Shown here piece by piece: positions 17,900 to 26,698 of a stretch of 64,000 bases of DNA. Below the pieces are notes generated by a model. It was given only the letters and a program-made list of their open reading frames with translations. It searched no databases and had not been told where the DNA came from. A program made the translations under genes and the position numbers. How positions within the stretch are numbered: the first letter of the stretch is position 1; each line of letters begins with the position of its first letter. Source of the DNA: Eubacterium sp. AF22-9 (lineage in GTDB: Bacteria; Bacillota; Clostridia; Lachnospirales; Lachnospiraceae); NCBI GenBank assembly GCA_003458705.1, contig QRVH01000001.1, positions 1 to 64,000 of the forward strand, written 5' to 3'.

Positions 17900-17920
17900 T
17901 GTGTAAACTCCTTTTTATTA

Positions 17921-18442
17921 TTAATCGTACAGAAGTACGATGTTACCTGATTCGAGTGATTCTTTTACAAGGATTGTCCTCTGGTTTGATGAACCCTTGA
18001 ACTGAAGCATCATATCTTTCTTGTCTTCTTCATATTTGCCGTCAACTATGACGTCAATGTATTGAAGCATTTCTTTAGTTTCTTTCCATTCATTGCACAT
18101 TCTTCCAACAATATCCTTGTCAAACAGATATCCTGTAAAACACCATATACTCAGGTCAGGATATATTCTGCGTACTTCCCTCAGCAGTGGAAGGAGTCCC
18201 TGTTGGTTGCTGTGTTCAAATGGTTCACCTCCCAGAAGTGTGAGCCCTGTAACATAGTCTGGAGCAAGGGAATCAATGATTTCTTTAATTGTATCGTCTG
18301 TGAAGTCCCTGCCATAATTAAAGTCCCATGCGATTTCGTTAAAACAACCCTTGCATCGGTGGGTGCATCCACTTACAAAAAGAGAGGTGCGCACCCCTGG
18401 TCCGTTAGCAATATCGCAGGTTTTTATCTCGGCATAATGCAT
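17921..18442 (-). CDS. nrdG: Anaerobic ribonucleotide reductase-activating protein
   Basis: A 173-residue radical SAM activase that makes the glycyl radical on NrdD, giving deoxynucleotides without oxygen. The cluster motif is SGCTHRCKGCFN (CxxxCxxC), preceded by DIANGPGVRTSLF and followed by LTLLGGEPFEH. The gene lies 21 bases upstream of dut in the same direction, a sensible pairing of dNTP-pool genes. nrdD is not in the window. Confidence 0.93.
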   Translation of the reverse strand: MHYAEIKTCDIANGPGVRTSLFVSGCTHRCKGCFNEIAWDFNYGRDFTDDTIKEIIDSLAPDYVTGLTLLGGEPFEHSNQQGLLPLLREVRRIYPDLSIWCFTGYLFDKDIVGRMCNEWKETKEMLQYIDVIVDGKYEEDKKDMMLQFKGSSNQRTILVKESLESGNIVLLYD

Positions 18443-18616
18443 AATATAAACCTTCTTTCTAAAAGTTGCAATAAATCTGTATTATTAGCTGATAATGACA
18501 TCTTATCACATGAATTACAGAATTATGAATGCTATATTAAGACTATAGCAAATGATTTAAATCTGTTGTACAATTATAGCAGATTTGCTCGTGACAAACA
18601 ATGGAGGGTACATATA

Positions 18617-20989
18617 ATGAAAATTTATTTTGACAAGCTTTACAGGTATGACAGATTGCAGGAACCGGCAGGCATAGCACTTCCTTTTAAGGAAGGTGAG
18701 TTAAAGAGTGCTGACAGGATAGCCATTACACAGAATGGCAGAAAATGTATGGTTCAGCCAAAGATTACATCAAAGCATCCAGATGGAAGCATAAGATACC
18801 TGTATGTGGATTTTCTTGCTGATATTCCGGCTAATAAGGGCGCAGTGCTTGAGTTTGAAAAAGAGTCTGATGGAAAGTATGAAGAAAAAGGAGTATCTGT
18901 TACTCAGACTGAGCAGGGACTGCGAGTTGATACAGGTTGTGTTACATTTACAGTAAATAATAATTCCCAGAATATATTTGAAACACTTGATGATGGAAGA
19001 AAACATTATACTGCTCAGAATTTTGAAGGACCATATCTGAAAGATGATATGGGATTATACGACATTAATATTGGCGAGTGGAAGATTATAGACGCAGGTC
19101 CTGTAAAATGTGTAATCAGGGCTAAAGGAAGTAACATTCTTAATAACAAAAAAGTTGATTTTGAGATAACACTTACATCATATGCAGCTAAGTCATGGAT
19201 TGATGTATCATACAGAATTATTAATACGACTTATGATGAGCTTCATATTAAATCACTGGTATTTTATGCAAAACCAGATGAGACAGTTACTGCAAGTGAT
19301 GATTTGTTTGATATGCACATTAATATGGATAATGACTCTACCGGATGTGGAGATGTACTTACAGATAATTCTAAAGAGAGTGGGCCGGTATATCATACAA
19401 GAGGAACAGGGGAATTAGAGATGATATCGGGCAAAGCTCCCGTTTCTAATGTAAGAACACTTGTCGGAAGCTCTAATTATAAGACTGATTTCTATATCGG
19501 AAGAGATGGAGTGCAGGTTAATAAGATTATCGATGATGCATATCTTGTAAAGGAAGCAAATGAACATTTTGCAGAGGTATTCTATGGTACATTTCTTGCA
19601 GATTATACTGATGGAAATGATGGATTGTGTATAACTGTATATCAGGCACAGCAGAATTATCCGAAGGCAGTTAAGGCGTATGACGGCGGAGTAGCTGTTA
19701 TGCTTGTTCCAGAGGATATTGGAAATGTTGTTATGCAGTCTGGTATGGCGAAAGAACAGAGATTCCTGATGCATTTCCATGAACCGGATATGCAGATGTG
19801 GGAGCTTGATAACAGAAGTACAATATACCAGATGCCTGACAGACCATGCATAGCACCAGAGGAATTCAAGAAGGCAGAAGTGTGTATGGATGTATTCCCT
19901 GAACATCTTGTGGATGAAGTTGAAATCGCACTTATTGCAAGGGCTGATAATCATTCAAGATGCTACGGCATGCTGAATTGGGGCGATTCTATTGATATGG
20001 GATATACTTTACAGGGAAGAGGCGGCGGAAAACCTGTATGGAGTAATAATGAATATGATTATCCGCATTCATGTGCTCTTATGTATGCAAGAACTGGAAT
20101 CAGAAGATTCCTTGACTATTTAATAGTTTCAGCAAAGCATCAGATGGATGTTGATGTATGCCATTACAGCAAGAATCCATTAAGAATAGGCGGACAGTGG
20201 GAACATACAGCAGGCCATTGTAAGAATGGAATAATGGTATGCTCACATGAATGGGTTGAAGGAGTAATTGATTATTATCATTTTACAGGTGATGAGAGAG
20301 GTCTTGAGACAGCAATAAGTATAGGTGATAACATATTAAGACTTCTGGATACACCAATGTATGCAAAACCGGGAGAAGCCAATGCGAGAGAAACTGGCTG
20401 GGCTTTACGTGCACTTGTTGCATTATATGTGGAGACAAGAGATGAAAAATGGCTTGCAAAATGTGAGTGGATTATTGACAGCTTTAAGATATGGGAAGAG
20501 GAGTATGGCAACTGGCTTGCTCCATATACGGACAATACTCTTATAAGAGTAGGATTTATGATATCAGTAGCTGCAGGAAGCGTAATGAGATATTACAGGG
20601 TATTTCCAAGAGAAGATATTAAGCAGATGCTTATAAGAGCAATTGATGATATTGTAGAGAATTGCACTCTTGACAATGGTTTGTTCTATTATAAGGAGCT
20701 TCCTTCACTTTCAAGGAATGGAAATAACACACTTCTTCTGGAATCACTGGCAATTGCCTATGAACTTACAGGTGATAAGAAATATCTTGAGTATGGTTTC
20801 AAAACATTTGAAACTAATATTAATAACACAGGCAGGGCAGGAGTTGGTTCTAAAAAGGTTATAGATGATGCTGTTGTTGTTTCTGGTGACAGCACGAAAG
20901 GATTTGCACAGAGTTTTATACCACTTGTTACATATTATAAGGCACTTGGAGATACAGGATTAATTAATAATGTAAAGCTGTATTCATAA
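18617..20989 (+). CDS. PcRGLX/YetA-like exo-rhamnogalacturonan lyase family protein
   Basis: A 790-residue protein without a signal peptide. Its N-terminal part (PFKEGELKSADRIAITQNGR, IRYLYVDFLADIP) resembles the RIFT-barrel start of the PcRGLX/YetA family. A beta-sandwich region follows, then a C-terminal alpha/alpha toroid (TGWALRALVALYVETRDEKW, FIPLVTYYKALGD). Family members such as Bacillus YetA and fungal PcRGLX are linked to rhamnogalacturonan breakdown by beta-elimination. A cytoplasmic enzyme acting on imported pectin oligomers is inferred. GGAGGG lies 8 bases before ATG 18617; the frame is open 185 codons further upstream, but that part is antisense to nrdG and unlikely to be coding. 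Confidence 0.72.
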   Translation: MKIYFDKLYRYDRLQEPAGIALPFKEGELKSADRIAITQNGRKCMVQPKITSKHPDGSIRYLYVDFLADIPANKGAVLEFEKESDGKYEEKGVSVTQTEQGLRVDTGCVTFTVNNNSQNIFETLDDGRKHYTAQNFEGPYLKDDMGLYDINIGEWKIIDAGPVKCVIRAKGSNILNNKKVDFEITLTSYAAKSWIDVSYRIINTTYDELHIKSLVFYAKPDETVTASDDLFDMHINMDNDSTGCGDVLTDNSKESGPVYHTRGTGELEMISGKAPVSNVRTLVGSSNYKTDFYIGRDGVQVNKIIDDAYLVKEANEHFAEVFYGTFLADYTDGNDGLCITVYQAQQNYPKAVKAYDGGVAVMLVPEDIGNVVMQSGMAKEQRFLMHFHEPDMQMWELDNRSTIYQMPDRPCIAPEEFKKAEVCMDVFPEHLVDEVEIALIARADNHSRCYGMLNWGDSIDMGYTLQGRGGGKPVWSNNEYDYPHSCALMYARTGIRRFLDYLIVSAKHQMDVDVCHYSKNPLRIGGQWEHTAGHCKNGIMVCSHEWVEGVIDYYHFTGDERGLETAISIGDNILRLLDTPMYAKPGEANARETGWALRALVALYVETRDEKWLAKCEWIIDSFKIWEEEYGNWLAPYTDNTLIRVGFMISVAAGSVMRYYRVFPREDIKQMLIRAIDDIVENCTLDNGLFYYKELPSLSRNGNNTLLLESLAIAYELTGDKKYLEYGFKTFETNINNTGRAGVGSKKVIDDAVVVSGDSTKGFAQSFIPLVTYYKALGDTGLINNVKLYS

Positions 20990-21019
20990 TTGAGATGAAG
21001 GTGTATACAGAGTTTATTA

Positions 21020-21075
21020 CGGTGAGAGAAAGCAAACGCGCTTCGCGTGGATGAGCTTTCTCTCACCGCTCTTTT
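21020..21075 (+). terminator. Terminator with a nested hairpin
   Basis: CGGTGAGAGAAAGC and GCTTTCTCTCACCG form a perfect 14-pair stem. Its loop holds a second small hairpin (ACGCGcttCGCGT). CTCTTTTG follows. Confidence 0.85.
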
Positions 21076-21196
21076 GTATATAGCAGCATTAACGCCCATA
21101 CAGCTTGGAAAAGTCGCAGATATTTACTGGTTTTTTTATGTAATATATAGTATAATCTTTCAAAAGTGTTTGTAATTGACGGAAAGGTGGTTTTTT

Positions 21197-22057
21197 ATGA
21201 GAATCGGAATAAGAGCACATGATGTTGCATACGCTCCATTAGAGGAGCTTATACCTAATATACATGCACAGGGTTTTCACTGTATGCATATTGCACTCAG
21301 TAAGTCTATCAAGGAGTTCAAGCCGGGTGTGGAGACTATGACTCCGGGGCTTGCTATGTATATTAAGGAATTATGTACAGAGAATAAGGTTGATGTTGCA
21401 GTACTTGGATGTTACCTTAACCTTTGCAATCCTAATCCTGAGAAGCATAAGGAGATTGTTGAGAAGTATAAGGCGCATATAAGATTTGCAAGTATTCTTG
21501 GTTGTGGAGTTGTTGGTACTGAGACTGGTGCAGTTAATGAGGAGTACAAGTATGAGCCGGCTAATCACAGTGAGGAGGCACTTCAGTGCTTTATTGATAA
21601 TTTAAGACCAATAGTTAAATATGCTGAACAGTTTGGTGTTATTGTGGCAATCGAGCCTGTATGGAAGCACATTGTATACACTGTTGAACGTGCTAGAAAG
21701 GTGCTTGATGCTATTGATTCACCTAATCTTCAGATTATATTCGACCCGGTTAATCTTTTATGTGTTGATAATCTTGCACAGCAGGATGAGATTATTGAGA
21801 AAGCATTTGATCTGTTATTAAAGGATATTGCTGTTGTTCACTGCAAGGATTATATTGTTGAAGGCAGTGAGCTTAAGTCAGTGGCAGCAGGTACAGGAAA
21901 GGGTAATCCGGTGACCGGAGGAGGTCTTAATTATCTACTTCTGTTAAAGAAGATTAAGGAGCATAAGCCATATGTACACTGCACACTGGAAAATACTGTT
22001 CCTGAGAATGCAGTGGCTACAAGAGAATTTATGGAAAGAACATATGCCAGTGTATAA
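21197..22057 (+). CDS. Sugar phosphate isomerase/epimerase-type TIM barrel
   Basis: A 286-residue member of the xylose isomerase-like/AP endonuclease 2 superfamily. Metal-site residues appear in VAIEPVWKHIV (Glu), IIFDPVNLLC (Asp), AVVHCKDYIV (His/Asp) and YVHCTLEN (His/Glu). Members isomerise or epimerise sugars such as uronates and inositol. Its place behind a rhamnogalacturonan-lyase-like gene suggests pectin-sugar metabolism, but a terminator separates them and the substrate is unknown. GAAAGGTGG precedes ATG 21197. Confidence 0.78.
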   Translation: MRIGIRAHDVAYAPLEELIPNIHAQGFHCMHIALSKSIKEFKPGVETMTPGLAMYIKELCTENKVDVAVLGCYLNLCNPNPEKHKEIVEKYKAHIRFASILGCGVVGTETGAVNEEYKYEPANHSEEALQCFIDNLRPIVKYAEQFGVIVAIEPVWKHIVYTVERARKVLDAIDSPNLQIIFDPVNLLCVDNLAQQDEIIEKAFDLLLKDIAVVHCKDYIVEGSELKSVAAGTGKGNPVTGGGLNYLLLLKKIKEHKPYVHCTLENTVPENAVATREFMERTYASV

Positions 22058-22112
22058 ATAATGGGCTTAAGAAAACTATAACGCTGGACAATTACCAGAG
22101 AATGGAGCACGT

Positions 22113-24413
22113 ATGCCAGAGAATATAGAGTTACCAGGCGCAAGCCATAACAAAACTAATCAGGTTGAAAGAGCGGTGGATACACCAGCAGATTTTACAA
22201 GTCCTGAGGAATTATATAAGGATCTTATTGCAGCTATAAAGAAATACCACCCATCTACAGATCTGTCTGATATCGAGAAGGCATACGAGACCGCAAGAAA
22301 GGCACATGAGGGACAGTTCAGAAAATCGGGTGAGCCATATATAATCCACCCTTTATGTGTTGCTATTATTCTGGCTGAATTAGAGCTTGATAAGGAGTCA
22401 ATTATTGCAGGTCTTCTTCATGATGTTGTTGAAGATACAGTTATGACAAGTGAAGATGTTGCAAGAGAATTTGGTGATGAGGTAGCACTGTTAGTAGATG
22501 GTGTAACAAAGCTGACCCAGCTCAATTACCAGCATGATAAGATTGAGGTCCAGGCGGAAAACCTTAGAAAAATGTTTCTTGCAATGGCAAAGGATATAAG
22601 AGTTATTCTTATAAAGCTTGCCGACAGACTGCATAATATGCGTACAATGCAGTATCAGTCACCGGCAAAGCAGATTGAGAAATCAAGAGAGACAATGGAA
22701 ATATATGCTCCAATTGCCCACAGGTTAGGTATTTCTAAGATTAAGGTAGAGCTTGATGATTTATCAATGAAATATCTTATGCCTGATGTATATAATGATC
22801 TTGTTGAACAGGTCAACTTAAACAGACCGGGCAGGGAAGCATTTATAAAGAGCATAATTAAAGAAGTCGGTATGCATATAAGTAATGCCGGTATTGAGGC
22901 TGAGATTGATGGAAGAGTTAAACATTTCTTCTCAATCTATAGAAAAATGGTCAACCAGAATAAGACGCTTGACCAGATATATGACATATTTGCAGTAAGA
23001 ATAAAGGTTGATACAGTTAAAGACTGTTATGCGGCACTTGGTGTAATCCATGAAATGTATAAGCCTATTCCGGGACGTTTCAAGGATTATATTGCTATGC
23101 CTAAGCCTAATAATTACCAGTCGCTCCATACAACACTTATCGCATCTAACGGACAGCCGTTTGAGATACAGATAAGAACTTACGAAATGCATAAGATTGC
23201 TGAGTATGGTATTGCAGCCCACTGGAAATATAAAGAGGGAAAGACAGGCGAGAAGGATAACCAGAGCGAGGAAGCAAAGCTTAGCTGGTTAAGACAGATT
23301 CTTGAATGGCAGAAGGAAATGTCTGATAACAAGGAATTCTTATCATCTATTAAGAATGACCTTAATCTTTTCTCAGACAGCGTATACTGCTTTACACCTT
23401 CGGGTGATGTCAAGAACCTTCCTGCAGGTTCATGCCCTATAGATTTTGCGTACAGTATCCACAGTGCTGTAGGTAATAAAATGGTAGGTGCAAGAGTTAA
23501 TGGAAAGCTTGTTACTATTGATTATGTTATTAAGAATGGTGACAGAATCGAGATTATAACATCGCAGAATTCCAAGGGACCAAGCCGTGACTGGCTTTCA
23601 ATTGTAAAGAGCACACAGGCAAAGAATAAGATTAACCAGTGGTTTAAGCAGGAGTTAAAGGAAGATAATATCATTAAGGGTAAGGAAATGATTGCTAACT
23701 ACTGTAAGACTAAAGGAATCGTTCTTTCTGACATTACCAAGCCTGAATATGTTGAAAAATGTCTTAACAAATATGGCTTTAAAGACTGGGATTCTATTCT
23801 TGCAGCTGTCGGACATGGTGCACTTAAAGAGAGCCAGATAGTAAACAGGCTTAATGAGGAGCATTTAAAGACCAAGAAGGCAGAAGTTACAGATAAAGAT
23901 GTACTTGAGGAAATCGTTGCCGCTGAGTCTAAGGAAAAGTCAAAGAAGAAGGAAGGCAAAGGTGGAATTGTCGTTAAGGGAATCCATGATGTTGCTGTCA
24001 GATTTTCAAAATGCTGTAATCCGGTTCCTGGTGATGAGATTGTTGGTTTTGTTACAAGAGGAAGAGGCATATCAATTCACAGAACAGACTGTGTTAATAT
24101 AATCAACTTCCCGGCTAATGAACGTGCGCGTCTTATTGAGGCTGAATGGGAGCAGGGACAGACAGCAGGCGATACTTATGAGGTTGAAATCAATATATTT
24201 GCCAATAACAGAACTGGACTTATTGTTGATATATCAAGGATGTTCACAGAGGCAGAGATTGATGTGAAGTCTATGAACTGTCGTCTTAATAAGAAGGAAG
24301 TTGCGACAATAAGTGTCGGCTTTGATATTCACGGCAAGGAAGAACTTAACAGAATTATAGATAAATTAAGAAAGATAGACGGAGTTACTGATATAACAAG
24401 AACTGCCGGCTAA
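22113..24413 (+). CDS. rel: Bifunctional (p)ppGpp synthetase/hydrolase Rel
   Basis: Makes and degrades (p)ppGpp in the stringent response. The 766 residues show all usual domains: HD hydrolase (IIHPLCVAIIL, AGLLHDVVEDT, LADRLHNMRT), synthetase (GRFKDYIAMPKPNNYQSLHT, PFEIQIRTYEMH, GIAAHWKYK), TGS (AGSCPIDFAYSIHSAVGN), the Cys/His zinc-finger region (VRFSKCCNPVPGDEIVGF, IHRTDC) and a C-terminal ACT domain. Both active sites look intact, unlike the shorter RelA-like protein at 11416. It is followed after 16 bases by a hydrolase gene, probably in one transcript. Confidence 0.96.
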   Translation: MPENIELPGASHNKTNQVERAVDTPADFTSPEELYKDLIAAIKKYHPSTDLSDIEKAYETARKAHEGQFRKSGEPYIIHPLCVAIILAELELDKESIIAGLLHDVVEDTVMTSEDVAREFGDEVALLVDGVTKLTQLNYQHDKIEVQAENLRKMFLAMAKDIRVILIKLADRLHNMRTMQYQSPAKQIEKSRETMEIYAPIAHRLGISKIKVELDDLSMKYLMPDVYNDLVEQVNLNRPGREAFIKSIIKEVGMHISNAGIEAEIDGRVKHFFSIYRKMVNQNKTLDQIYDIFAVRIKVDTVKDCYAALGVIHEMYKPIPGRFKDYIAMPKPNNYQSLHTTLIASNGQPFEIQIRTYEMHKIAEYGIAAHWKYKEGKTGEKDNQSEEAKLSWLRQILEWQKEMSDNKEFLSSIKNDLNLFSDSVYCFTPSGDVKNLPAGSCPIDFAYSIHSAVGNKMVGARVNGKLVTIDYVIKNGDRIEIITSQNSKGPSRDWLSIVKSTQAKNKINQWFKQELKEDNIIKGKEMIANYCKTKGIVLSDITKPEYVEKCLNKYGFKDWDSILAAVGHGALKESQIVNRLNEEHLKTKKAEVTDKDVLEEIVAAESKEKSKKKEGKGGIVVKGIHDVAVRFSKCCNPVPGDEIVGFVTRGRGISIHRTDCVNIINFPANERARLIEAEWEQGQTAGDTYEVEINIFANNRTGLIVDISRMFTEAEIDVKSMNCRLNKKEVATISVGFDIHGKEELNRIIDKLRKIDGVTDITRTAG

Positions 24414-24429
24414 GAAAGGTTTGCAGATT

Positions 24430-25053
24430 ATGATTAAGATAGAATCAAGAGTATTGGGACCGGTAGCTACTAACTGCTATCTTATAATTAATAAAGATAA
24501 CAATGAGAGCATTATTGTTGACCCGGCAGATTCACCGGAGTCTATATATGATATGGTTGTGCGTTCAGCAAGCAAGCCACAGGCAATACTTCTTACACAT
24601 GGACATTTTGACCATATAGGTGCGGCTAATGAGGTGCGTGAGCATTATGGAATTAATATATATGCATCATGTGATGAGGAAAAGCTTCTTGCTTCACCGG
24701 CAAGAAACCTGTCAAATGCATACGGCATGAGTCTTAGGGTTACAGCAGATGTACTTCATAATGATGGGGATATTCTTGAACTTGCAGGACTTAAGATAAA
24801 AGCAATTCATACACCGGGACATACAGCAGGTGGAACATGCTATTATATCGAATCAGACAAGACACTTATGTCAGGTGATACACTTTTTGCTGGTTCAGTC
24901 GGAAGAACAGATTACCCTACAGCAAGCTCTGCTGCAATGATGGAGTCACTTCATGACAAGCTCTGCAAGCTCCCTGACGATACAGATGTATATCCCGGAC
25001 ATGGAGAGTTCACAACGATTGGATATGAAAAGCAGAACAATCCGTTTATGTGA
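24430..25053 (+). CDS. Metallo-beta-lactamase-fold hydrolase (glyoxalase II-like)
   Basis: A 207-residue small MBL-fold hydrolase with LLTHGHFDHIGAANEV (HxHxDH), HTPGHTAGGTCYY, SGDTLFAGSVGRTD and VYPGHGEFTTIG, the full dinuclear-metal set. Proteins of this size are usually called glyoxalase II-like thioester hydrolases; the substrate is not known. ATG 24430 is preferred over a TTG nine bases earlier because AAGAAAGG ends 9 bases before it. The gene often follows rel in Firmicutes. Confidence 0.88.
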   Translation: MIKIESRVLGPVATNCYLIINKDNNESIIVDPADSPESIYDMVVRSASKPQAILLTHGHFDHIGAANEVREHYGINIYASCDEEKLLASPARNLSNAYGMSLRVTADVLHNDGDILELAGLKIKAIHTPGHTAGGTCYYIESDKTLMSGDTLFAGSVGRTDYPTASSAAMMESLHDKLCKLPDDTDVYPGHGEFTTIGYEKQNNPFM

Positions 25054-25064
25054 TGCCCGCAAGA

Positions 25065-25212
25065 GAAAAGGAAGCAACGCGAAGCGTTATTTACTTTTCG
25101 CGGGGCATCAACGAGCAAACAGCCTGCGAAGCAGGCGGAGAAGCACGATAGTGCGGGTTTGCGAGTATGGAATCAGCAGGCGAAAAGAAACTGACGCGAA
25201 AAGGAAGCAACG
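25065..25212. repeat. Palindrome-rich insert bounded by a 15-base direct repeat
   Basis: GAAAAGGAAGCAACG occurs exactly at 25065-25079 and 25198-25212. Between and around the copies are palindromes: GATGCCCGC..GCGGGGCATC, CGCGAAGCG and GCCTGCGAAGCAGGC. The sequence is richer in G and C than the neighbouring genes. The second direct-repeat copy supplies the AAAGGAAG ribosome binding site of hemZ. No protein is evident. Confidence 0.7.
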
Positions 25213-26628
25213 ATGATATATATTAAGATTGACAATGATTTGTTTTATGATGATGCGGTTGTACTTGTCCGCTCGTTTTATCCAAGAATTGAGGTTACAG
25301 CACTTAAGGCAGATTCCAAGCCGGAAGAGAATGATGAGATTCTTTCAATAGAAGTGCCTGATATCACAGGGCTTGATAAGAAGAATGCCCATGAAGTGTT
25401 TAAGGACAGTTTATATAAGAAGCTTTCAGAAAAAACTGGCAAGAAGCTTCCATGGGGATATCTTACAGGAGTAAGACCAAGTAAGATTGCGTATACAATG
25501 CTTGAAGAGGGTGCAACTGAAGAACAGATTAAGAAACATTTTATCGACAAGCATTATGCAAGTGAAGAAAAGGCTGAACTTGCGCTCACAGTAGCGAGGA
25601 AAGAACTGGATATACTTACAGATATGGATTATAAGACTGGCTACAGCCTGTATATTGGAATTCCGTTCTGTCCAAGTATATGCCTGTACTGCTCATTTTC
25701 ATCATATGCACTTGGTGCGTACAAAGATTATGTAGATAATTATGTAGATGCGCTTATTAAGGAGATAAGATTCGTCGCTGAAACTATGAAGGGCAGAAGA
25801 CTGGATACAGTGTATATGGGTGGTGGAACACCTACAACTTTGAGTGCAGCACAGTTAGATAAAGTACTGACAGTGGTTGAAGAAGCATTTGACTTGAGCA
25901 GATGCCGAGAGCTTACTGTAGAAGCCGGCAGACCGGACAGCGTGACACCAGATAAATTCAAGGTTCTAAAAGCACATAATGTCGGAAGAATATCTATTAA
26001 TCCGCAGACAATGAACCAGAAAACACTTGACCTGATTGGTAGAAAGCATACAGTTGAGGATATTAAAGATGCTTATGCGATGGCAAGAGAAGCCGGACTT
26101 GATAATATCAATATGGATATGATTCTTGGACTTCCGGGAGAAGGCGTGGACGAGGTTGCACATACCCTTAATGAAATTAAGGCAATGAAGCCTGAGAGTC
26201 TTACAGTACATTCGCTTGCTATTAAGAGAGCTTCAAGACTTAATATTTTGCGTCAGCAGTACACTGAGCTTTCAATCGAGAACACAGACAGCATTATCGC
26301 AATGACTGAGCAGACAGCAAGAGATCTTAACATGCAGCCTTATTATATGTATCGCCAGAAGAATATGGCAGGCAATTTTGAAAATGTAGGCTATGCAGTT
26401 GCTGGACTTGAATGCATTTATAATATTCTTATTATGGAAGAAAAGCAGACAATAATTGCGTGCGGCGCAGGTGCTTCAACTAAGATAGTGTTCCATAATG
26501 AAGGTGATGAAAACCATTCTGTTAGGATTGAAAGAATCGAGAATGTCAAAGATGTCAGAAGCTATGTCGAGAGAATTGATGAGATGATTGAGAGAAAGCG
26601 GAAGTTCTTTGGGGAGAATGAGTTTTGA
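25213..26628 (+). CDS. hemZ: Coproporphyrinogen III oxidase-like radical SAM protein HemZ
   Basis: A 471-residue oxygen-independent coproporphyrinogen dehydrogenase-like protein. The first 150 residues are the HemZ-specific N-terminal region (LPWGYLTGVRPSKI). Then comes the radical SAM motif FCPSICLYCSFSSY (CxxxCxxC), the glycine-rich VYMGGGTPTTLS, and the HemN/HemW-type C-terminal half. Bacillus HemZ takes part in anaerobic haem synthesis; no other haem gene is nearby, so the true substrate here is open. The ribosome binding site lies inside the preceding direct repeat. Confidence 0.9.
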   Translation: MIYIKIDNDLFYDDAVVLVRSFYPRIEVTALKADSKPEENDEILSIEVPDITGLDKKNAHEVFKDSLYKKLSEKTGKKLPWGYLTGVRPSKIAYTMLEEGATEEQIKKHFIDKHYASEEKAELALTVARKELDILTDMDYKTGYSLYIGIPFCPSICLYCSFSSYALGAYKDYVDNYVDALIKEIRFVAETMKGRRLDTVYMGGGTPTTLSAAQLDKVLTVVEEAFDLSRCRELTVEAGRPDSVTPDKFKVLKAHNVGRISINPQTMNQKTLDLIGRKHTVEDIKDAYAMAREAGLDNINMDMILGLPGEGVDEVAHTLNEIKAMKPESLTVHSLAIKRASRLNILRQQYTELSIENTDSIIAMTEQTARDLNMQPYYMYRQKNMAGNFENVGYAVAGLECIYNILIMEEKQTIIACGAGASTKIVFHNEGDENHSVRIERIENVKDVRSYVERIDEMIERKRKFFGENEF

Positions 26629-26698
26629 TAATAAAAGGGGCAAGGTTGTCAGGAAATATTAAAAGTAGTGAATAAACCAGAAGATAAGAGGAATATAT

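Noticed and set aside
18062-18616. Long upstream extension of the rhamnogalacturonan-lyase-like frame (185 codons)
   Set aside because: It lies mostly antisense to nrdG, contains no family-like sequence, and GGAGGG 8 bases before ATG 18617 marks the real start.
23699-24070. Antisense open frames within rel and other long genes
   Set aside because: These frames lack ribosome binding sites, have unnatural composition (Ser/Leu/Ile-rich), and mirror the codon pattern of the strong genes on the other strand.
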